Part shown: in pieces, positions 9,271-15,718 of the stretch
Layout of the letters: each line of letters begins with the position of its first letter
Numbering within the stretch: position 1 is the stretch's first letter
Source of the DNA: Prochlorococcus sp. MIT 0604
GTDB taxonomy: Bacteria > Cyanobacteriota > Cyanobacteriia > PCC-6307 > Cyanobiaceae
Direction: 5' to 3'
NCBI RefSeq assembly: GCF_000757845.1
Contig: NZ_CP007753.1
Coordinates: forward strand, 62,001 to 126,000
DNA length: 64,000 nt
Translations under genes and position numbers: made by a program
The notes under the pieces: model-generated
What the model saw: the letters and a program-made list of their open reading frames with translations, nothing else
Database searches by the model: none
What the model was told of the DNA's origin: nothing

Positions 9271-10134
9271 TTACCCAAATTTTTCTTTTGCATTAAAAAT
9301 TAGTTGCTTAATCGTTTCCAATTTCTTATCTAATTCCCTTTCATTGATTTTTAAACGATAATTACCTCTAGCGTTGTCATAATCTAGAGTTGTAATCTCT
9401 GCCTGATTAATAATTTCATCATTTTCTTCGGTCTGGGGAAGTTTTATTGCTACCCCTAAAAAATTTTTTTTGGGTCTAAATATACTGTAATTTTTTGATC
9501 TACCATTGAACTTTAATCCAATATAAAACTTGTTGTAATTGAACTCTGCATCAGGATCAAACTCAATAATATTAGATAAAATTTTATCTGCCATTTCTAC
9601 GGTTTTTGGAGTTCCACGCTTCAACCAATAATCTCTATCTGTTATTTCAGCAACTTCTTCATCCTCATCAACTAATCCAAGTTGCTGAACATCTAACACC
9701 TTTGTGAAGTGAAGACCCACCCCTTCTGCTGTTTGGATGGCACTAACTTGAATTGCCATTAATGGTATAGAACCATTAAATAAACTGATTACATTAAGAA
9801 ATCGACTGGTAATATCTTCTGCAATTATCACAGCAGTGTGATTATACTGAGGATATCTTTTCCTTTCTATATCCCAATATTCAATACTTCTAATAATATG
9901 AGATTCGTCTGTTGCGCCTAGTTGTATTTCAACTTCATATCTATCAATTCCATCTGCATCTTGAAGTAAAAGATCTAATCTTCCTGCGTGATGATGAATT
10001 CTTTCTTTATCTTTTAATATGACATCTCCAATTCCGATAATAGAAGGATCATCAGCAATAATATCTTGCAACCATCTTTCATTTAATTCAGGATGGTTTT
10101 TTAGTTTAATAGTCTTTAATGGAACATGCTTCAT
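9271..10134 (-). CDS. PD-(D/E)XK nuclease-like protein with C-terminal DUF5655-like domain
   Basis: A 287-residue protein. The N-terminal half has a helix with E19 (NERWLQDIIADDPSIIG), then GRLDLLL with D54 and YEVEIQLG with E69 and Q71. This order resembles the PD-(D/E)XK fold, with Q in place of the usual Lys. The C-terminal part (from about residue 170), with FYIGLKFNGRSKNYSIFRPK, resembles the DUF5655 domain often found beside such nucleases. Function could be DNA repair, restriction or defence; none is proved. It is isolated on the minus strand in the accessory-looking block, with the paired repeat about 80-95 bases upstream of its start. Confidence 0.65.
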   Translation of the reverse strand: MKHVPLKTIKLKNHPELNERWLQDIIADDPSIIGIGDVILKDKERIHHHAGRLDLLLQDADGIDRYEVEIQLGATDESHIIRSIEYWDIERKRYPQYNHTAVIIAEDITSRFLNVISLFNGSIPLMAIQVSAIQTAEGVGLHFTKVLDVQQLGLVDEDEEVAEITDRDYWLKRGTPKTVEMADKILSNIIEFDPDAEFNYNKFYIGLKFNGRSKNYSIFRPKKNFLGVAIKLPQTEENDEIINQAEITTLDYDNARGNYRLKINERELDKKLETIKQLIFNAKEKFG

Positions 10135-10211
10135 ATTTTTAAGACTCTTTTAATTAATTGTAGAACTAAAAGTGATTAGGAAATTTTAATGTTTTAGAAA
10201 GCATGTTCTGT

Positions 10212-10230
10212 TGCTTACACTTTGCTTACA
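10212..10230. repeat. Paired direct repeat TGCTTACA, copy B (11-bp period)
   Basis: Octamers TGCTTACA start at 10212 and 10223, the same 11-bp phasing and the same GT before the first unit as copy A at 8585-8603. It lies in the spacer upstream of the nuclease-like gene (start 10134) and downstream of the small membrane protein (end 10309). It could be an operator for the nuclease-like gene. Confidence 0.55.
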
Positions 10231-10308
10231 GTAGTATTAATTTTGAAAAGTAAGTTATTGCAAGCAATTATAGAGATTTTCTTTATATAGCAATGAATAG
10301 CGAATATA

Positions 10309-10551
10309 CTACTTAAGTTTTAGTAAATCTATTGGTAGATATTCATTTATATAAAGAAACAGTATTGTTAAAGTACCAATTACAGAACCTATAAAACCTC
10401 CAAAAAAATTAACTAATAATCCAGATGCTCTAATTATTGTTTCTTCGTTTTTTCCTTCTTCAAAATTAGGAGAATCAACAACTTTTAAGCGCTTATTGGT
10501 TGTTGGTTGTTTAAGTTGTTGGTGTCGGATGAGGGCTTCGAAATCAGGCAT
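10309..10551 (-). CDS. Small membrane protein overlapping the 3' end of the ParA-like gene
   Basis: An 80-residue ORF if started at the ATG 10549-10551 (MPDFEALIRHQQLKQ); an ATG at 10575 would add 8 residues. The first 50 residues are polar. The rest is one transmembrane segment with a glycine-zipper pattern, FFGGFIGSVIGTLTILFLYI, and a short positive tail. It overlaps the ParA-like gene by 67 bases in another frame, so translational coupling is likely. The protein is not recognised. A membrane partner of the ATPase is a reasonable guess from gene order only. Confidence 0.6.
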   Translation of the reverse strand: MPDFEALIRHQQLKQPTTNKRLKVVDSPNFEEGKNEETIIRASGLLVNFFGGFIGSVIGTLTILFLYINEYLPIDLLKLK

Positions 10552-11156
10552 GGAATTTGTGAGGCAATTGAACAATAAGCAGACCAGCCCGTCATTCGAC
10601 GAGGGTCTGATCTGCCTAAATCGTCTACAGCTTCAAATACAGCATTTCCAGAGGCTTCTGCTTTATCAAATGCTGAAAGTAAGGGTACAAATGTATCAAA
10701 AACATATAAACCAAAATTTTCTAGAGCTGCTTTGGCTTGTGCCGCTGCTTTCTGCTGTCTAAAATCAACTTTTACTATTACTACTGCATGGTTCACTTTT
10801 AAGTTACTTAATAAATTGGCTAGTTCAACAGTTAATTCCACTGATCTTGCTTTTGCAGTTGTAGGTAAGATAACTAAATCTGAACCATATGCTAAGTGTT
10901 TAAGTTCTTCTTGATCACTACTAGCCTGGCCATCAGTTATTACAATTTCTGATGATCTTGATGCTTTGGCAGCTGAACTGACTGGGAAAACTGGAAATGG
11001 AAGATTGCCTCTTGATGCGTATGCTAAGGCAGATCTATTCTTGTCGGCATCGACTATGCAAACTTTTTTACCTTCAGAATGCCAAACACTTGCAAGGTGA
11101 ATACTTGTGCAGGTCTTGGCTACACCCCCTTTTTGTCCGCAAACGGTAATGAACAA
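10485..11156 (-). CDS. ParA/MinD-family ATPase (orphan)
   Basis: A 223-residue P-loop ATPase of the ParA type. The deviant Walker A is KGGVAKT at residues 9-15 with the signature lysine K9. The Walker A' region is VDADKN (D36, D38) and the Walker B region is VITDG (D75). Members of this family move plasmids, chromosomes or protein assemblies by binding DNA or membrane. No ParB gene or clear parS site is near it. The only partner is the small overlapping membrane protein. The 3' part is noticeably richer in G+C than its neighbours. Its cargo is unknown. Confidence 0.88.
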   Translation of the reverse strand: MFITVCGQKGGVAKTCTSIHLASVWHSEGKKVCIVDADKNRSALAYASRGNLPFPVFPVSSAAKASRSSEIVITDGQASSDQEELKHLAYGSDLVILPTTAKARSVELTVELANLLSNLKVNHAVVIVKVDFRQQKAAAQAKAALENFGLYVFDTFVPLLSAFDKAEASGNAVFEAVDDLGRSDPRRMTGWSAYCSIASQIPCLISKPSSDTNNLNNQQPISA

Positions 11157-11306
11157 TTTTTTATTTTTATTTCTCTTACTTTGGAGAATAATTTCTTAAT
11201 GTCAAGAGAAAATGATTTTTAATGCTTTAAAACTTATTTTTTGAAATATTTTAAAGAGGTTAATATTTTTAGATAACCTTATAAAGTTCCTTATTTAAAT
11301 AGGCTG

Positions 11307-12269
11307 GTGAAGAAAAGAATTGGATTAGGTACTTGGTCTTGGGGAAATAAGATTTTTTGGAATTACCAATCTACAAATGACGATGACTTACGTGAGACAT
11401 ATGATGAAGCGTTAAAAAGAGGTTTTGATTTAATTGATACTGCAGATTCTTACGGTACTGGTAATCTTGAGGGTAGAAGTGAATTATTGATAGGCAAATT
11501 TTTACTAAATACTTCTTCAGCAAAGAAAAAAAGAATTCAAGTTGCAACTAAACTTGCACCTTATCCCTGGAGAATCGGTCACAGAGGTTTTAATAAACCT
11601 TTTTTGAAAAGTTTAGAGAGACTTAATAACAAATTAGATATAGTGCAATTACATTGGTCAACTGCAAAATACAATCCTTGGCAGGAATTAGGGCTTTTGA
11701 ATAATCTTTGTGATTTAAAAGATCAAGGATTTGATTTTCAAATCGGCTTGTCAAATATAGGCCCTAAAAGATTGACGAAACTAATTAATTTCTTGGCAAC
11801 AAGAGATCAGAGCCTAAAAAGTGTGCAGATACAGTTTTCTTTGCTTGCTCCGGATTTAGGAAAACAATATCAGGTAAAAAAAATTTGCGAAGAAAATAAT
11901 ATTGATTTCTTTGCTTATAGTCCTTTGTCTTTTGGAATACTTTGTATTGATCCAGATAAAGAAGAAAATAAAGAAAAAAGTTTTATTCGTAATTCATTAT
12001 TTGAAAACTATAAAAAACCAACTTATGAATTGCGGAGGTGTCTAAAAAGAATTGCGCATCAAAGATCCGTTTCTCAAGCGCAAGTAGCAATTAATTGGTG
12101 TTGTTATCAAGGAACCATCCCACTCGTTGGGATGCGAAAAAAATCTCAAGTTATAGATATATCGAATGTATTTAATTGGAATTTAAAGAAAAATGAATTT
12201 AAAGTACTTCAGGAAGTTTCAAAAAAATGTTTAAAAAAAATGCCGAAAAATCCTTTTTCAAGTAATTAA
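11307..12269 (+). CDS. Aldo/keto reductase
   Basis: A 320-residue NADPH-dependent oxidoreductase with a TIM-barrel fold. The AKR tetrad is visible: D44 (DTADSYGTG), Y49, K82 (VATKLAPYPW) and H116 (VQLHWSTAKY). The C-terminal half has QIQFSLLAPDLG and AINWCCYQGTIPLVGMRK, typical cofactor-binding segments. The start is the GTG at 11307 (MKKRIGLGTWSWG). Substrate cannot be predicted. It stands alone between the ParA block and the tmRNA locus. Confidence 0.92.
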   Translation: MKKRIGLGTWSWGNKIFWNYQSTNDDDLRETYDEALKRGFDLIDTADSYGTGNLEGRSELLIGKFLLNTSSAKKKRIQVATKLAPYPWRIGHRGFNKPFLKSLERLNNKLDIVQLHWSTAKYNPWQELGLLNNLCDLKDQGFDFQIGLSNIGPKRLTKLINFLATRDQSLKSVQIQFSLLAPDLGKQYQVKKICEENNIDFFAYSPLSFGILCIDPDKEENKEKSFIRNSLFENYKKPTYELRRCLKRIAHQRSVSQAQVAINWCCYQGTIPLVGMRKKSQVIDISNVFNWNLKKNEFKVLQEVSKKCLKKMPKNPFSSN

Positions 12270-12277
12270 TAAAATTT

Positions 12278-12415
12278 TTAGCTAGATATTTTCTTATTTT
12301 TTTTTATTAGACAACCACTATTCCATAGTTCATTAGGAAATTTTTCACCAGTAAATCTAATCACTTTTGGTTTGAGATTTATTATCAAGTCATTTAGTTT
12401 TTTATTAGATTCCAT
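12278..12415 (-). CDS. Possible small protein, 45 aa
   Basis: A short ORF starting MESNKKLNDLIINLKPKV and ending KKNKKISS, convergent with the aldo/keto reductase and downstream of tmRNA on the same strand. It is strongly basic, with one cysteine and no membrane helix. Codon use is like the surrounding AT-rich genes but the ORF is short, so chance cannot be excluded. The bases between it and the tmRNA terminator (12416-12570) show no other feature. Confidence 0.4.
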   Translation of the reverse strand: MESNKKLNDLIINLKPKVIRFTGEKFPNELWNSGCLIKKNKKISS

Positions 12416-12570
12416 TTTGCAAGATTGGATTCTTTAATAAGATAAATTAATTTAAAACTTATCTTCTCAGTATTTATACTTATAAAATTAAAAAAATTCT
12501 TTTTAATACAAGCGATTGGAGCAATATTTACAAACTAATAAATTATCTACTACAACTTCTAAGTTATTTT

Positions 12571-12595
12571 AAAAAGTGGAGTCCTTCCAGACTCC
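12571..12595 (-). terminator. Rho-independent terminator of tmRNA
   Basis: On the minus strand GGAGTC TGGAAG GACTCC forms a 6-bp stem followed by ACTTTTT. It directly ends the tmRNA coding piece; the hairpin may also form part of the mature RNA's 3' end. Confidence 0.75.
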
Positions 12596-12840
12596 TTGTA
12601 TCATTTGGTTGATAAGGCTGATATAACCCCATCTCCTTTAGGATCAAGCAGCAACTGGTGCTGTTTGACGGGAGAAACTAACGATTTTGTTAGCATTTGT
12701 GTTTTTACTCTAACCGAGCCGGCTTCAGTCACCTTCCTTATGCCCCGTCGAAACCATTACAACCCCAAATGGTGGAGTTGAGCGGAATCGAACCGCTGTC
12801 CGAAACATCGGTTGAGATCACCTAGTCCAATTGGACATTT
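12578..12840 (-). ncRNA. ssrA: Transfer-messenger RNA, two-piece (permuted) form
   Basis: Read on the minus strand, the acceptor piece comes first (about 12840 to 12770). It ends in the T-arm GGTTCGATTCC and the encoded CCA at 12772-12770. Only 3 bases later, at 12766, the coding piece begins GGGGTTGTAATGG. GGGGUUG pairs with CAACUCC to make the tRNA-like acceptor stem, so the gene is circularly permuted. The tag frame, 12694-12644, encodes ANKIVSFSRQTAPVAA followed by UGA. tmRNA with SmpB rescues stalled ribosomes and marks the peptide for proteolysis. A -10-like sequence lies just upstream of 12840. The permuted form is known for the Prochlorococcus/Synechococcus lineage. The exact 5' end is approximate. 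Confidence 0.95.
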
Positions 12841-12896
12841 ATATTCTGACAGGCAAAATGGTTATTGAATAGTTTTTTCATTAAGTTTTATCGTAT

Positions 12897-14021
12897 ATGA
12901 ATGTAGTGGCATCATCTCCGGAGGGACTAGAGAAATCTTTAGCTGAAGAAATTTCAAATTTAGGCGGCTTTAATATTAATACTTACAAAAGATTCATTAA
13001 TTTTGAATGTGATTTTGAAACTTTTTATAGAGTTCATTTCTATTCCAGATTAGCTTTTCGTTTTTATAGAGAAATTGCAAGTTTTAATTGTTATGATAAG
13101 CAATCTTTATATGAGGGGGTTAGAGATTCATTTGATTGGTTAAATTGGTTGCACTTTGATAAAACGTTTAATGTTCAAGTAACTGGGAGAACATCTTCTT
13201 TAAGTCATACACATTTCACTGCTCTTGAAGTAAAAAATTCTATAACCGATTTGCAAAAGGCAGTTTGGAATAAAAGATCAAATATTTCTCTAGATAATCC
13301 TGATTTTATAATTCATCTGCATTTAAATAATAATAATGCAACTCTCAGTCTTCAAAGTAGCGTAGAAAGCTTACACAAAAGAGGCTATAGACCCGCAATT
13401 GGAAATGCTCCATTAAAAGAAAATTTAGCTTCTGGATTGATAAATATGACTCAATGGAATGGTAAAGTCCCATTAATAGATTTGATGTGTGGCTCAGGAA
13501 CTTTTTTAATTGAGGCAGTAAACCAATTCCTTGGAGTTCCTATAAATATTGATCAAGTATATCTTTTTGAGAATTGGTTGGACTTTAGGAAAAATATTTA
13601 TCTTAATGAAAAAAATAAGGCAAAAAATAAAATTATAAATTATGAAAAATTACCAACAATAATAGGCTGTGAAATTAATAAAAAGGTTTTTGAGCAGGCG
13701 AATATAAACATATCATTGGCTGGACTCGAAAATTATATTGAACTTATAAATAATGATTTTGCAGCACTCCAATTAAAATGCCCACCTGGGATAATCATAT
13801 GTAATCCTCCATACGGCAAAAAATTGGGCGATACAAATGAATTGATTTGTTTATATGAACAAATGGGAATCTTTCTAAAGAAAAATTTTTCAGGCTGGGA
13901 ATTTTGGCTGCTTAGTGGAAATCCAAAACTAACAAAATATTTGAAAATGAAATCTTCATTGAAAATTCCTATTAGTAATGGGGGGATAGATTGTAGATGG
14001 ATAAAGTATTTAATTAGGTAA
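12897..14021 (+). CDS. THUMP-domain RNA methyltransferase (RlmL N-terminal-like / UPF0020)
   Basis: A 374-residue SAM-dependent enzyme. An N-terminal THUMP-type RNA-binding region (to about residue 160) is followed by the UPF0020 methyltransferase domain. This domain has the SAM motif LIDLMCGSGTFLIEA (about residue 198) and the catalytic NPPYGKKLG (about 303), typical of guanine-N2 methylation of 23S rRNA or tRNA. The length matches the YcbY/RlmL amino half and Trm14-like proteins. The exact target base is uncertain. The ATG at 12897 is divergent from tmRNA. Confidence 0.88.
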   Translation: MNVVASSPEGLEKSLAEEISNLGGFNINTYKRFINFECDFETFYRVHFYSRLAFRFYREIASFNCYDKQSLYEGVRDSFDWLNWLHFDKTFNVQVTGRTSSLSHTHFTALEVKNSITDLQKAVWNKRSNISLDNPDFIIHLHLNNNNATLSLQSSVESLHKRGYRPAIGNAPLKENLASGLINMTQWNGKVPLIDLMCGSGTFLIEAVNQFLGVPINIDQVYLFENWLDFRKNIYLNEKNKAKNKIINYEKLPTIIGCEINKKVFEQANINISLAGLENYIELINNDFAALQLKCPPGIIICNPPYGKKLGDTNELICLYEQMGIFLKKNFSGWEFWLLSGNPKLTKYLKMKSSLKIPISNGGIDCRWIKYLIR

Positions 14022-14022
14022 T

Positions 14023-14424
14023 TTATTTTTTGCCTAAAACAGCCTTAGTTGTTTTGCCTAAACCCTCTAATGTTTGAGGAAGATATGGTCCTTTTGCTAA
14101 TTTTCCTCCAAGTTTCAAACTTAAGCCTGCAAGAAATAAATCGATAAATATTATCAGTAATAAATTATATTCAATATTCCAGTTATTATATTTCGCTAGA
14201 AAAAGATAAAAAATAATATGGATGCAAATAAGTACTAATAATAATAGTGTGCTGCCAATTGCCAAAAATATTCCACCACTAATTAATCTTCTTTTTTCTC
14301 TATCTACTTCTTGAAGAGCTATTCTGACATGCAAATCCATCACTGAACTTGCGATGGCTGAAATTCTGGAGGCTGTATTTGCAAAGTTTTTATTTTTTGG
14401 TTTTTCCATATTATTTTCTGCCAC
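14023..14424 (-). CDS. Membrane protein, holin-superfamily-like (Phage_holin_3_6 type)
   Basis: A 133-residue protein with an amphipathic N-terminal region (about residues 15-45), then two transmembrane helices (about 50-77 and 85-107) and a lysine-rich tail. Fold and length resemble the Phage_holin_3_6 family (PF07332), common as a cellular, non-phage membrane protein. Its start overlaps the end of the upstream DUF883-like gene by 14 bases, so the two form an operon. There is no sign of a prophage around it; a role in envelope stress is only a guess. Confidence 0.7.
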   Translation of the reverse strand: MAENNMEKPKNKNFANTASRISAIASSVMDLHVRIALQEVDREKRRLISGGIFLAIGSTLLLLVLICIHIIFYLFLAKYNNWNIEYNLLLIIFIDLFLAGLSLKLGGKLAKGPYLPQTLEGLGKTTKAVLGKK

Positions 14425-14872
14425 TGTTTAGGAGACTTCCTATTAGTAAACCAATACCAGCTGCAATAGCAATAGATAATAGTGGTTTTTTTCTTATTGG
14501 ACTTTCTATTTTTGGTCTAAGTGTATTGTTAAGCTCTTCTAATAATTCTTCTAATTGACTTTCAATAGGCTCAATTTTTTCTGATATTTCCCAATTGTTT
14601 TCCCTTATTGAATCAATGATTTCAAACAGTTGGCTTTTTATTCCAAATGCCGAGGTTCCACTATGGCTAGCTATTACTTCAACTAAATCATCAATACTCC
14701 CTTTTGTGGCTTCAAGGGTTTGTTGTGCAATGTTAGGCCATTTTTCTTTTATTAAAGGTATTAAACTATCAATTTTTTCAAGTAACCATTTTTCCAAGAT
14801 AACTTCTTTTTCAGGAAGATCAGATTTATCTTCTTTTTCTTCTACTTCTTTGGGAGGATGGTAAGTCTCCAT
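14411..14872 (-). CDS. DUF883/ElaB-like protein with C-terminal glycine-zipper membrane anchor
   Basis: A 153-residue protein: an acidic N-terminus, a long helical middle (about residues 30-115, glutamate/lysine-rich) and a single C-terminal membrane segment IAIAAGIGLLIGSLL (about 135-149) preceded by basic residues. This layout is that of the ElaB/YqjD ribosome-tethering family, although the match is by architecture. It is translated just before the holin-like gene (14-base overlap). Confidence 0.65.
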   Translation of the reverse strand: METYHPPKEVEEKEDKSDLPEKEVILEKWLLEKIDSLIPLIKEKWPNIAQQTLEATKGSIDDLVEVIASHSGTSAFGIKSQLFEIIDSIRENNWEISEKIEPIESQLEELLEELNNTLRPKIESPIRKKPLLSIAIAAGIGLLIGSLLNSGRK

Positions 14873-15059
14873 TATTAAAGCTAATTTATTTAAGATTAGA
14901 CCCTATTTTCGTAATTTGGAACCCTTATCTAAAGAATTGTGCGATTTATATAGAATAAAAACATATAAAAGTTTATTTACATTTTATTTATCTACTCTGT
15001 TCTGTAAGAAGGTTTTGTTAAGCTATTACTGAATTTATTAAATGAGTTTAAATTTCATC

Positions 15060-15197
15060 ATGGATATTACATTTGCATCATTAATTTTTGCATCTCGCAC
15101 AATCCCTACAGATTTTGGATTAGTAGCTGCAGCTATCGCTGGAGCTGGAAGTTTGCTATTCATAGCTTTAAGATTTGTTCCTGATGCAAGTAATTAA
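15060..15197 (+). CDS. Small single-pass membrane protein, 45 aa
   Basis: An ORF starting MDITFASLIFASRTIPTDFG, with one hydrophobic helix (about residues 20-40: LVAAAIAGAGSLLFIALRFV) and a short polar end. An in-frame ATG at 15042 would give 51 residues. Size and topology are like the small photosystem and cytochrome subunits of cyanobacteria, but it does not clearly match PsbX, PsbM, PsbY, PsaM, PetN or PetM. The codons are clean and it fills a gap otherwise lacking genes. Confidence 0.65.
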   Translation: MDITFASLIFASRTIPTDFGLVAAAIAGAGSLLFIALRFVPDASN

Positions 15198-15279
15198 ATA
15201 AAAGGAAACATTTCTCTGAAAATATATCTTTACTAAACTTTGTTTTGAAAATAGATTCGATTTATTTATCAAATAGATA

Positions 15280-15642
15280 ATGAATAAATGGGTTTTGCTT
15301 GAACATAAAGTTTATTTTGCTAACTCGTTCGATATTCATTATGATTTCCTTGTTGAAAATGGGATAGATTGTTTAACATGGAAATTTTTAAAACTACCTT
15401 TATTAAATCAAGCTTCTGTAGAAATTTCTAAGCAGCCAAATCATAGACTTTTATGGCTATCCAGGATTGAACATGAACTTTCTGATAATAGAGGGTTTGT
15501 AAAAAGAATTGATCATGGAATATTTAAAAACGTTTCTGATAAATTGGACTCTGAATATTATCGATTCATTTTGGATGGTGAACTTCTTTCTGGTTTGTTT
15601 GAAATTTCGGGAAATTCTTGTAGATTAAGCAAAAATTATTAA
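15280..15642 (+). CDS. Stand-alone LigD 3'-phosphoesterase-like protein (altered active site)
   Basis: A 120-residue protein that can be laid over the 3'-phosphoesterase (PE) domain of bacterial DNA ligase D. H9 fits the first catalytic His. FDIHYDFLVE (residues 18-26) fits the lHYDLRLE motif, with H20 and D22 present but the usual Arg replaced by L24. W34 fits the following LksW position. H65 (IEHELSD) fits the edHPxEY His, with Asp where Tyr is usual. GELLSGLFEI fits the terminal GekLkGxwxL strand. So the fold is probably kept while catalysis may be changed or lost. It lies 76 bases upstream of smc. The assignment is by motif reading only. Confidence 0.55.
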   Translation: MNKWVLLEHKVYFANSFDIHYDFLVENGIDCLTWKFLKLPLLNQASVEISKQPNHRLLWLSRIEHELSDNRGFVKRIDHGIFKNVSDKLDSEYYRFILDGELLSGLFEISGNSCRLSKNY

Positions 15643-15718
15643 TATTCATTTATAAATAAACGTAATATTTCTATTGAGAATTTTTGTAAATTAGTTATTC
15701 TTATTTAGCTGTTGAGAC

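Noticed and set aside
10496..10914. Two plus-strand open frames across the ParA-like gene
   Set aside because: They are antisense to a gene with clear Walker motifs and have no recognisable protein features.
12596..12781. Open frame of 61 codons on the plus strand
   Set aside because: It lies antisense to tmRNA; the RNA structure and tag frame on the minus strand explain the sequence.
14023..14424. Possible prophage remnant because of the holin-like family name
   Set aside because: No other phage genes, integrase or attachment site nearby; this family is widespread in non-phage loci.
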